A stretch of 64,000 nt of DNA from Desulfovibrio sp. (GTDB lineage Bacteria; Desulfobacterota; Desulfovibrionia; Desulfovibrionales; Desulfovibrionaceae), in contig JACRDI010000028.1 of the NCBI GenBank assembly GCA_016218665.1, positions 1 through 64,000 on the forward strand, given 5' to 3'. Made by a program: the position numbers and the translations under genes. Below are positions 8,160-15,572 of this stretch, one piece after another. Numbering within the stretch: position 1 is the first letter of the stretch; every line of letters starts with the position of its first letter. The notes under the pieces were generated by a model, which was not told the DNA's origin, ran no database searches, and saw nothing but the letters and a program-made list of their open reading frames with translations.

Positions 8160-8696
8160 TCATGGCGTGAGGCGATAGGCAGATTGCACCAGCCCCGAAG
8201 GAAAACTGCGGCTGGATATCAGTGTCAGACCGATATCCTGCGGTAGTTCCCCGAACAGTGGTCTTCCAGATCCGATCAGAATAGGAATTGTTGTGATCAC
8301 CATGTCGTTGATTAGCCCATCGCGCAGAAATGACTGCACTAGCCGCCCACCATCGACATACACGCGACGTACATTCTCCCTTGCCAGTTCCTCCATCACG
8401 GACTTTGGTGAGTGGTTGGAGAACCGAACCTTGCCCTTCAGCGAGTCGGGCACGGGCGCATTACCCAGCTGTTTAGAAAGCACCAATACCGGTCGGTCAT
8501 AAGGCCATGGGCCGAGGGTCAAGACTTTTTCATAACTTCCTCGCCCCATGACGATCATGTCCTTGTCGGCGATGAAGGCTGCGTAGCCGTGATCCTCTGA
8601 CGGATCGTCGCGCTGCAATAGCCAATCGATGTCGCCGTCTTGACGGGCGATGAAGCCATCAAGGCTTATAGCGATGAAAACGTGTGCGGTGATCAT
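8160..8696 (-). CDS. RibD/dihydrofolate-reductase-like protein
   Basis: The 178-residue protein belongs to the RibD C-terminal/DHFR-like superfamily: HVFIAISLDGFIARQDGDID at the start, MGRGSYEKVL in the NADPH-binding region, VYVDGGRLVQSFLRDGLI and PILIGSGRPLFGEL near the end. These small proteins are probably NADPH-dependent reductases of unknown substrate; they are not standard DHFRs. The ATG at 8696 has AGGAG seven bases upstream. Base composition is clearly less GC-rich than its neighbours, and it lies beyond a tRNA and an integrase remnant, so it was probably acquired by transfer. Confidence 0.85.
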   Translation of the reverse strand: MITAHVFIAISLDGFIARQDGDIDWLLQRDDPSEDHGYAAFIADKDMIVMGRGSYEKVLTLGPWPYDRPVLVLSKQLGNAPVPDSLKGKVRFSNHSPKSVMEELARENVRRVYVDGGRLVQSFLRDGLINDMVITTIPILIGSGRPLFGELPQDIGLTLISSRSFPSGLVQSAYRLTP

Positions 8697-9050
8697 TGGG
8701 CATCTCCTATTTGTACAGTGTATGTTATTTCCAAACATCAAACAAACCCAAGATTCACCACCACCGACCACTTCCGACAAGTCCTCATCGTTTCGTCTCA
8801 ATGGCAGGCTGACGCTTTCCTGATCGAAGTCAGAGCATTTCGCGCTTGTAGGGCATTGGTGTAAATGGAACGAGTTGCCCGTTCGCCGTCAAGTAGAGTT
8901 TCCTCCGTACAGATGCGGTACCGGCAGACTCGTCAGCTCGTGTCCATGTACTTGTGATTAACCGACTTCGAATTGACGCTGCAGCCCGATCTCCCACGGC
9001 ACGCCACCACCGCGCATCGTCGCTGCAATCTGCAGCCCGACCCGTTGCTC
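8697..9050. other. non-coding stretch of the island remnant
   Basis: No convincing gene is visible. The composition is mixed and less GC-rich than the core. The frames here show no domain, and the stretch is best read as decayed DNA between the DHFR-like gene and the IS-like end. The promoter of the DHFR-like gene should lie in the first 60 bases but I cannot pick clear boxes. Confidence 0.4.
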
Positions 9051-9110
9051 TGACCTGCCCCCCATGAGTTGCACCACTCAATGTTAGTCTGGGATGCCCA
9101 TCGGAGTCCA
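9051..9110. mobile_element. possible IS3-family end remnant
   Basis: The sequence starting TGACCTGCCCCCCATGAGTT at 9051 and running on through GTGGTGCAACTC-like complement resembles the terminal repeat of IS3-family elements, which often begin TGA-ctgcccccca-agttg. No transposase is present and no second end was found, so only one end seems to remain. This rests on remembered similarity and is tentative. Confidence 0.3.
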
Positions 9111-9243
9111 GCGGAGGTCCCCAAGGGAGCACCCTGCCTCGAGGGGCAGGGTGGCGGCCGGCGCCGAGCAGCAGCCCGCAGGCGGACATGGCCGCGGCCT
9201 TGAGAGAATGTCTGCGATTGGAACCGTCGCTTCCGTCCGCCAT
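9111..9243 (-). pseudogene. 5' fragment of an exported-protein gene
   Basis: From an ATG at 9243, preceded by a GGGGGGG tract, the minus strand reads MADGSDGSNRRHSLKAAAMS and then CGLLLGA. A twin-arginine pair followed by a hydrophobic stretch looks like a Tat-type or ordinary signal peptide. The frame runs on but meaning ends where the IS-like sequence begins, so this looks like a gene cut by an insertion and later deletion. The product is unknown. Confidence 0.3.
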
Positions 9244-9562
9244 GATTGCCCCCCCGGTGTGCGTCTGTTGTTGCGGCCCCGGAGCCGGAGCCGCGCGCAC
9301 CATATTTGCAACAAACAAAATACGTCTAATTAAATGCACCTATTCATGTTTTGTCATTATTATTGAAATAGCAGAATAAAAAGTTGAGACGAGCGTTTTC
9401 TGCGTTTTTGTATGGCCTGTGTCTGGTGTGGGTGGGCCGCAGGAAAAGGGCGGGCGGAAGCGGCCCCGCAGGGGATTAGCCGTTGCGCGCCCCCCGGCCG
9501 CTGCGTTAGGAGGATTCCTGGCCCCCCTGAAGCCTGCAGCAGCCGGAGCGCCCCGCAACACC
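9244..9562. other. AT-rich intergenic stretch before the glycosyltransferase
   Basis: Positions 9300-9415 are strikingly AT-rich for this genome. TTGAGA (9384-9389) and TTGTAT (9408-9413) with an 18-base spacer could be a promoter for the following gene. An AGGAGG at about 9507 has no ATG at a good distance. I see no gene. Confidence 0.4.
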
Positions 9563-11203
9563 ATGGGAAAAGACGCCTACGCCCCCACTGACCGCTTCGA
9601 GGAACTGGATCTCGTCGACCTGGACGGGGCGTTCGGCATCCTGGATGCCCACTGCCGCAACCTCGTGCCCGACCTGGAGTCCTGCCTGGCCTTCCTGTCC
9701 AGAATCCTGCGCGACCCCGCCGCGGCGGAACATCCCGCCATGCGCGGCTGGGTGGTGCCGCTGGTGCGCAAGGCCCGCGCCCTGGGGCCCTTCCACCTGC
9801 AGTGCCTGGACATGGCCCACAGGCTCTTCGGCGACGCGGACGCGGGCAGGACCCTGGAACGCCTGCGGGCCTTCCCCCTGGACGCCAGCCTGTACGATTT
9901 CACCTCGGTCATGAACGACCCCGGCAAGATGGAACGCAAGCGCGCCAAAATCATGAACGTGCTGGCAAGGACGCCGGGCCACGTGCTGGCCGCCTCCCAA
10001 CTGCTGCAGCTGGACTACTACGAAGGCCGGGAGCGGGGGGGCTGGCGGGACGCGTTCGTGGTGCCGCCGTTCTTCCGGCGGGACTGGGAGCAGCGTCTGT
10101 TCCTGCACCACGCCGCCCTGGGCGATGCCGCCGCGGCCCTGGAACTGTTGCCCGCCGTGGAAGCCCTGCCGCCAAGCGAGCCCCTGCTGAACCTCATGGC
10201 CGAGCTGCACGCGCGGACCGGAGACACGGCCAAGGCCCTCTTGCGCTACGGCCAGTCCCTGGCCCTGGACCCCCGCCAGGCCCCGGTGCGCCACCGCATG
10301 GCCGAGCTGGCGCACCCCACCCGGCCGGACATGCGCCTGCCGGACCAGGCGGACGTGTGCATCTGCCTGTACTCCTGGAACAAGGCCGACGACCTGGAAA
10401 AGACCCTGGCCGGCCTGGCGCGCACGCAGATCGGCCGGGCCAGGATACGCATCCTGCTCAACGGCTGCACCGACCGCAGCGCCCAGGTGGTGGAGGCCGC
10501 GCGGGCGCTGTTCCCCAACAGCGACTACGGCGTGGTCTCCCTGCCGGTGAACGTGGGCGCGCCCGCCGCGCGCAACTGGCTGGGCTCACTGCCGGAGGTG
10601 CGCGCCAGCGAGTTCGTGGCCTACATCGATGACGACGTGGAGCTCCCGGCCGACTGGTTGGCGCATTTCCTCGGCGTCCTGCGCGCGCACACTGCAGCCA
10701 CCGTGGTGGGGGCCAAGGTGGTCTTCGGGACCGAGCCCAGGATGCTCCAGTACCTGTACCGCTCCTTTTCCCTGGCCTGCGACCGGGGAATCAAGCTCAC
10801 CGACCCCTGCCAGATCGCCCAGTTCGACACCGGACTGTACGACTTCGTCCGCCCGGCGGACACCGTCATGGGCTGCTGCCACCTGCTGCGCATGGCCCAC
10901 CTGCCCGGTGGCCCCCAGTTCGACCTGCGCTACTCGCCCTCCCAGGTGGACGACGTGGCCCACGACCTGGCCCTGCGCGTGCAGGGGCGCGAGGTGTACT
11001 ACTGCGGCCTGGTGCGCTGCATCCACCACCAGAACACGGGCGGCGGGTTCAAGCGCCGGCTCACCAGCGCGCAGAAGGGTCAGGTGCTGGGCAACGACAC
11101 AAAGTTTTTCTACTGCTTCCAGCCCCATATCGAGCGCATCCGCGAGATCGTGGCCGAGGCCGCCCGGCGCGACGCCGCCCCGGCTCCGCCCGCCGCCGGT
11201 TAG
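9563..11203 (+). CDS. TPR-like/GT2 family glycosyltransferase
   Basis: The 546-residue protein has an alpha-helical, TPR-like N-terminal part (about residues 1-255) and a GT-A glycosyltransferase family 2 domain from about 265: ICLYSWNKADDLEKTLAGLA, ILLNGCTDRS, the NVGAPAARNW segment and the metal-binding DDD in VAYIDDDVELP. It should transfer a sugar from a nucleotide donor in the cytoplasm to a protein or polysaccharide; the acceptor is unknown. It is a clear paralogue of the protein at 23836-25452, sharing motif order to the C-terminal CxHHQ block. ATG 9563 was chosen by comparison with that paralogue; its ribosome site is weak and the frame is open further upstream. Confidence 0.85.
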   Translation: MGKDAYAPTDRFEELDLVDLDGAFGILDAHCRNLVPDLESCLAFLSRILRDPAAAEHPAMRGWVVPLVRKARALGPFHLQCLDMAHRLFGDADAGRTLERLRAFPLDASLYDFTSVMNDPGKMERKRAKIMNVLARTPGHVLAASQLLQLDYYEGRERGGWRDAFVVPPFFRRDWEQRLFLHHAALGDAAAALELLPAVEALPPSEPLLNLMAELHARTGDTAKALLRYGQSLALDPRQAPVRHRMAELAHPTRPDMRLPDQADVCICLYSWNKADDLEKTLAGLARTQIGRARIRILLNGCTDRSAQVVEAARALFPNSDYGVVSLPVNVGAPAARNWLGSLPEVRASEFVAYIDDDVELPADWLAHFLGVLRAHTAATVVGAKVVFGTEPRMLQYLYRSFSLACDRGIKLTDPCQIAQFDTGLYDFVRPADTVMGCCHLLRMAHLPGGPQFDLRYSPSQVDDVAHDLALRVQGREVYYCGLVRCIHHQNTGGGFKRRLTSAQKGQVLGNDTKFFYCFQPHIERIREIVAEAARRDAAPAPPAAG

Positions 11204-11247
11204 CGCGGGTGCCCGCGTCTTCCCGCACGCGGGGGCGCGCATGATTT

Positions 11248-11272
11248 TCCATCGAGAAAAACGATGGCTTTG
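11248..11272 (+). terminator. probable terminator after the glycosyltransferase
   Basis: CCATCG and CGATGG arms around an AGAAAAA loop are followed by CTTTGTGTT. It is a modest hairpin 45 bases after the stop codon. The stretch just after it (TTGATATATACTGTTGACCTAT) is AT-rich and may hold the promoter of the next gene. Confidence 0.4.
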
Positions 11273-11379
11273 TGTTGATATATACTGTTGACCTATGCTG
11301 CGGCCGGGGATACAAGGCGAATTCCTCCCGGGGGATATGCGGATCGCGTCGGGAGGGTATCACCGGTGGGAGGCTGCGC

Positions 11380-11754
11380 GTGGGTGGCGAGTTCAGCATC
11401 GAGGTGGAGGACTGCGGCGGCTACTGCCGCATGACCATGCACGGCCCCTATCTGGTAGCGGGCGAAGGCGAGTACTCGCGCCTGGCCCAACTGGCGGAGG
11501 AGTCCGGCCATCTGCGCTTCCTCATGGACGTGCGCGGCGTGGCCCCCCGGGCCAGCATTCCGGAAGTCTTCGAGTACGTGGTGCGCCACTACCCGCCCCG
11601 GCCCGACAACAGCCGCACCGCCACCGTGGACCTGCCGGAGAACATGATCTCGGCGCGCTTCTTCGAGCACCTGATGCAGAACAAGGGCCGCACCTACCGC
11701 CTGTTCATGGACGAAGCCGAGGCCGTGGCCTGGCTCCTGTCCGACGAACCCTGA
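11380..11754 (+). CDS. STAS/SpoIIAA-like domain protein
   Basis: The 124-residue protein looks like one STAS/SpoIIAA-like domain: a beta-rich start (EFSIEVEDCGGYCRMTMHG), a central FLMDVRGVAP strand with Asp, and a helical end YRLFMDEAEAVAWLL. Proteins of this type bind partners or small hydrophobic ligands; there is no kinase or transporter alongside to name a partner. The GTG at 11380 has GGGAGG six bases upstream, which decides the start over longer open frame upstream. Confidence 0.65.
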   Translation: MGGEFSIEVEDCGGYCRMTMHGPYLVAGEGEYSRLAQLAEESGHLRFLMDVRGVAPRASIPEVFEYVVRHYPPRPDNSRTATVDLPENMISARFFEHLMQNKGRTYRLFMDEAEAVAWLLSDEP

Positions 11755-11776
11755 TCCTCCGCCCCGGCGCTCTCTT

Positions 11777-12727
11777 TCAGCAGGCGCAGCCCAGCCGGCC
11801 GAAGGGCCGGCCGAATTCCCGCAGGAAGGGCTCCGCGCGCAGGGTCCAGGCGGAGAGTTCCAGCTCGTCCCAGCCGTCTTCCGTCCGCGTTTTGATGCGC
11901 GCCAGCCCGCCCCCGAACTCCAGCCGCATGGGCACCGGCTCCCGCTCGCCATCGCCGCACAGGCTCTCGCGCTCCTGCGGGACGTATGTGCGCTCGTCCT
12001 CGTGCGGGCCGCTGGCCAGAATCCTGGTCAGCGTGGTGCTGACGCGCGAAACCGTGCCATCGGGCCCGAAGCCCAGGGAGTTCACGTCGCCGCAGATGCC
12101 CACGGCGTCCAGGTCGTAGGCCTGGACGATGCCGGCCGGTGTGGGCACGGCCTGGGGCCTGGCCGGCTCCAGGGAGCGCAGCCGCCCGCCGGGCCGGAAG
12201 CTGATCCCGATGCGCGCGGCGAGGAGCCCCGCCGGGGTGGGCACGTCGACCACCTCGCCCGGCCACAGGGTGAGGCTCAGCATGGCCCCGCCCGGCGCGA
12301 AGCACACGCCGATGAGGCGCGCGCGGATGGCGCCCACGGGCGTGGCCAGCTCCAGCGGCCGGGCCAGCCGGCCCTCGTCCTCCTGGGTCCAGTAGCCGGA
12401 GAGCTTGCCGTTCAAGGGAAAGGCCCGGCACAGCGAGCCGTCCGGGTGGAAGGTCGCCAGTTCCACGCTCATGGGGCCGGCCGGGGTCTCGATGCGCGTG
12501 GGCTTTTCCAGGGGCAGGGCGCGCAGGGCCCCGTTCTCATGGAAGGAGACCGCCTGCACCGTGCGCCGGCGCAGGTCGTCGGTGCTGTGCTGGGCCTCCA
12601 GCGCCCCGTAGGGCGTCTCGAAGATGGCCGCGCAGGCGGGCGTGCAGGATCTCACCGCGCCGCACCCGAAGCGTTCCACAACGCCGGTGACGGGGACGCG
12701 GCCGTAGGGCGTGCTGACGGTGTCCAT
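11777..12727 (-). CDS. hypothetical protein with TPxG/PDG repeat pattern
   Basis: The 316-residue protein is unknown to me. It contains a recurring unit in which a T-P-Y/A-G turn is followed about 15-25 residues later by F-x-P/D-G-x-L: STPYGRVP, ETPYGALE, ETPAGPM, FHPDGSLCRAFPLNG, TPVGAIRA, FAPGGAML, TPAGLLAA, FRPGGRLRSLEPARP, TPAGIVQA, FGPDGTVS. This suggests a beta-repeat fold like WG or MORN-type repeats. No signal peptide is seen. The ATG at 12727 has GGAGG seven bases upstream. It converges with the STAS-like gene. Confidence 0.7.
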   Translation of the reverse strand: MDTVSTPYGRVPVTGVVERFGCGAVRSCTPACAAIFETPYGALEAQHSTDDLRRRTVQAVSFHENGALRALPLEKPTRIETPAGPMSVELATFHPDGSLCRAFPLNGKLSGYWTQEDEGRLARPLELATPVGAIRARLIGVCFAPGGAMLSLTLWPGEVVDVPTPAGLLAARIGISFRPGGRLRSLEPARPQAVPTPAGIVQAYDLDAVGICGDVNSLGFGPDGTVSRVSTTLTRILASGPHEDERTYVPQERESLCGDGEREPVPMRLEFGGGLARIKTRTEDGWDELELSAWTLRAEPFLREFGRPFGRLGCAC

Positions 12728-12832
12728 GGGCACCTCCGGTTTGCGGAGGCGTAGCAAGATCAACGCCACCAGGCGCAGCCAACGATTCCGGCAGGTTGCC
12801 GCGATCCTTGCGCGGCCGCCTACGTTTTTGCG

Positions 12833-12880
12833 CGACAAAAACGAAGCGGGGACGACAGAACTGTCGCCCCCGCCGCTTGT
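12833..12880 (-). terminator. terminator after the acyltransferase gene
   Basis: A long inverted repeat centred on CGACAG-AA-CTGTCG, with GC-rich outer arms, lies just past the acyltransferase stop. On the minus strand it is followed by CGTTTTTGTCG, which makes a good intrinsic terminator. Confidence 0.7.
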
Positions 12881-12902
12881 CCTGCCGTGGCGTGGCCGCC
12901 CT

Positions 12903-14087
12903 TTACAGGGCCTTGCCCAGTATGGGCAGCCTGCGAAGCACGAAGTGTGCCAGGGGGAAGCTGATGCCGATGCCCAGGATCGAGATGACCACGAACAGCT
13001 GGAAGGGGCCCAGGCCGCTGTCGCTCAGCCAGTACTGCAGCAGCGTCACCACGGGCACGTGGAAGATGTAGACCGCGAACGAGCTGTCGGAGAGGATCTT
13101 GGCCAGGGGGCCCTGGCTGGGGAAGCGCTCGCGGGTCAGGGTCAGCAGGCCCGCTGCGAAGCCGATGCAGAGCAGGCTTTCCCAGGTGGCGCGCAAGAGG
13201 GCGAGGGGATCGGCCCCGCCGTTCCAGAAGGGGAAGTTGAAGCCCACGCCACGGGCGAAGCACAGGCCCACGCAGACCACGCCGATGCCGAGCCACACCC
13301 AGCCCACCTTGGCCGGGAAGCGCTCGAACCAGTTGCGGCGCGCGGCAATTATGCCCAGCACGAACATGGTCACGTACTGCGGCAGGTGCGCGAATTCGAT
13401 CTCCCAGAAGCCCAGCAGCACCTTCCAGTCGTCCACGCTTTTCCAGATGCGGATGAGGTAGGTGCTGACCGTGAGCCAGAGCACCAGCGTGATGAGGGCC
13501 CAGTGGGCCGTGGCCGGGGCGATGGGCTCCTGCGGCAGGGCCTTGGGCTTGCGGTCGCGGTCGCCGACGATGGCCCGGTACAGGGCGTACACGCCGCCGT
13601 AGATGAACAGGTTCTGGATGAACCACAGGTGGATGAGCTCCTGGTTCGGGCCCTTGGGGCCGGTCCAGCCTGCGGGCGGCGCGGTCAGGCCCAGGTAGGC
13701 GCCCAGGTAGTAGTCCAGGTAGGAGCTCATCTGCATGCTCTTCCAGATGATGTCGTGATAGTACATGAAGATGGGCGTGATGCCGAGGACCATGACCGCG
13801 ATGGGCACGCCGAAGCGCCACAGGCGGTCCAGCACGAACTTGAGGGGGCCCTTGCGGTCCACGCTGCCGGGTTGGAAGTACCCGGCAATGAGGAAGAAGA
13901 GGCCCATGAAGAAGGCCTCGTTGACGCTGAAGAACAGCCCGATCCACTGGCTTTTCAGCGGCGACTGGTACAGCCACCAGCCGTCGTGGCCGTAGGGCTG
14001 GCCGGCGTGGTGCGCCACCACCAGCATGGACAGGAAGATGCGCACGTTGTCGATGTACGCCAGACGGGGTTTCGCTGGGGCGCTCAC
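12903..14087 (-). CDS. acyltransferase 3 family membrane protein
   Basis: The 394-residue protein has ten or so membrane segments and the acyltransferase-3 signature: RLAYIDNVRIFLSMLVVAHH at the start with the catalytic-type His pair, and FFMGLFFLIAGYF. Such enzymes move acyl groups onto sugars, lipids or peptides at the inner membrane. It is the last gene of mprF-acvB-acyltransferase, 30 bases after acvB, so it may act on envelope lipid or glycan in the same response; that is inference. The start is GTG with GAGGAG upstream. Confidence 0.85.
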   Translation of the reverse strand: MSAPAKPRLAYIDNVRIFLSMLVVAHHAGQPYGHDGWWLYQSPLKSQWIGLFFSVNEAFFMGLFFLIAGYFQPGSVDRKGPLKFVLDRLWRFGVPIAVMVLGITPIFMYYHDIIWKSMQMSSYLDYYLGAYLGLTAPPAGWTGPKGPNQELIHLWFIQNLFIYGGVYALYRAIVGDRDRKPKALPQEPIAPATAHWALITLVLWLTVSTYLIRIWKSVDDWKVLLGFWEIEFAHLPQYVTMFVLGIIAARRNWFERFPAKVGWVWLGIGVVCVGLCFARGVGFNFPFWNGGADPLALLRATWESLLCIGFAAGLLTLTRERFPSQGPLAKILSDSSFAVYIFHVPVVTLLQYWLSDSGLGPFQLFVVISILGIGISFPLAHFVLRRLPILGKAL

Positions 14088-14117
14088 GTATTGCTCCTCG
14101 ATGGGCCGTACGCGCGG

Positions 14118-15572
14118 CTACTGCCGCGTGGGAATGCCGCCCTCGCGCAGGATGGCCAGGGCGATGTGGTCGTATTCCTTGTTGAAGTGATGCCCGCCGG
14201 GCACCACCATGCTCTTCACGTTGGGGGCCTGGTAGTTCTGGCAGAGGGTGCCTTCCTCCTCGTCGCCGCACACCAAAAGCACCGGGGTCTTGGAGAGCTT
14301 GGCCATCTCCGGGATCATGGGCACGCCCTCGGGCACGTTCTCGGTGGTCAGCCAGTTGGAGAGGTGGAACTCGAAGTCCGCGTGGGTGCCGGGGCCCAGC
14401 ATGGCGACCAGGGCCAGCTTGGCCTTGGTGGCCTCGCTCATGCGGCCGGTCATGAAGGGCAGCACGTCGGCCCCGATGGAGTAGCCCACCACGATGAAGC
14501 GCTCCGCGCCCCACTTGGCCGCGTAGTGCGTCAGGGTCAGCTCCAGGTCGTGGGCCATTTCCTCCGGCGTGCGGGCGTTCCAGAAATACTTGAGGGAGTT
14601 GAAGCCCACCACGGACACGCCGTGATCGGCCATGATGTCGCCGATCTTCTGGTCGATGCCGGCCCAGCCGCCGTCGCCGGTGACGATGACGGCCATGGTC
14701 TTGCCGGGGGTTTTGGAGGGCACCTCGATGAGCGGCAGGTCGTCCACGCTCTTGGCCAGCACCTTGGCGCCTCCCCCGGCACTCTTGGCAGCCGGGGCGA
14801 TCTGGTCCAGGGCCTCGCGGAAGGCCGCGCGCCACAGCTTGGGGTCGTTCAGGTCCTGGCCCGCGCCGTCGATGGGCGTGACGCGGGAGCCCGGCACTTG
14901 GCCGGCGAAGGCCTGGGCCTCGGCCAGGGGGTAGCGCTGGTCGTTCCTGCCCTGGATGATGACGAGCCTGCCCTGGGGCTTGGCCACCGGGCGCATGGAA
15001 ATGCCGCCGCCGTCGGGGCTGGTGGCGTTGTCGAACGTGTAGCCGTTGGCCGCGCAGAAGGGCTTGTTTATGGCCACACGGGGGGAAAAGCCCAGGGCGA
15101 TGGCCCCGGCGAAGATTTCCTTGGGGGCCTGGGCGAAGGTGGCGTAGGCCACGCCCGCGCCCTCGCCGAAGCCGGCCAGCACGGGCTGGTGGTAGCCCTT
15201 GTAGCCCAGCGTCTTCTGCACGATCTTGCTGAGGCCCTCGAACTCCCAGGCCTGGTAGAAGCAGCCCTCGGCCTTGGCGCGCAGGGGGGCCAGCAGGCGG
15301 CTGGTGTCGATGCCGACCACGGTGGCGTCCATGTCGGCTATGGTGCGCGCGGCCTTGTCCATGCGCGCGTCCCAGGCGCCCTCGGAGAGCAGCAGCACGG
15401 CTCGGCCGGGCTCGCCGCCGCTCTGGTCCATGTTGCGGTAGATGAGCACATCGCCGAACACGCCGAAATTGAGTTTTTCCGGGGCCTTTTCCGGCTTGGC
15501 GCAGGCCGGCGTGGCGATGAGGAGCAGGAAAAGGGCGCAGACCGCGAGAAGCGGCGAGGATAGACGGCTCAT
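14118..15572 (-). CDS. acvB: AcvB/VirJ-type exported lysyl-PG hydrolase
   Basis: The 484-residue protein has a signal peptide (LLAVCALFLLLIATPACA) and two alpha/beta hydrolase-like halves. The first has a decayed elbow AGFGEGAGVA; the second has VVGYSIGADVLPF with a good Ser nucleophile and ends with a VPGGHHF histidine. This two-part layout is that of Agrobacterium AcvB, of which VirJ is the C-terminal half; AcvB has been shown to hydrolyse lysyl-phosphatidylglycerol in the periplasm. The ATG overlaps the mprF stop (ATGA), as in the rhizobial lpiA-acvB operon. A Cys sits at the signal end (PACAK), so a lipoprotein is a weaker option. Confidence 0.85.
   Translation of the reverse strand: MSRLSSPLLAVCALFLLLIATPACAKPEKAPEKLNFGVFGDVLIYRNMDQSGGEPGRAVLLLSEGAWDARMDKAARTIADMDATVVGIDTSRLLAPLRAKAEGCFYQAWEFEGLSKIVQKTLGYKGYHQPVLAGFGEGAGVAYATFAQAPKEIFAGAIALGFSPRVAINKPFCAANGYTFDNATSPDGGGISMRPVAKPQGRLVIIQGRNDQRYPLAEAQAFAGQVPGSRVTPIDGAGQDLNDPKLWRAAFREALDQIAPAAKSAGGGAKVLAKSVDDLPLIEVPSKTPGKTMAVIVTGDGGWAGIDQKIGDIMADHGVSVVGFNSLKYFWNARTPEEMAHDLELTLTHYAAKWGAERFIVVGYSIGADVLPFMTGRMSEATKAKLALVAMLGPGTHADFEFHLSNWLTTENVPEGVPMIPEMAKLSKTPVLLVCGDEEEGTLCQNYQAPNVKSMVVPGGHHFNKEYDHIALAILREGGIPTRQ

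Noticed and set aside
7917-8246. A 109-codon plus-strand frame after the tRNA
   Set aside because: It reads through the terminator and the integrase remnant in a different frame from the integrase-like codons.
9250-9562. A second tRNA-Leu end marking the right boundary of the island
   Set aside because: No match to the last 20 bases of the tRNA was found by eye in this stretch or up to the glycosyltransferase.
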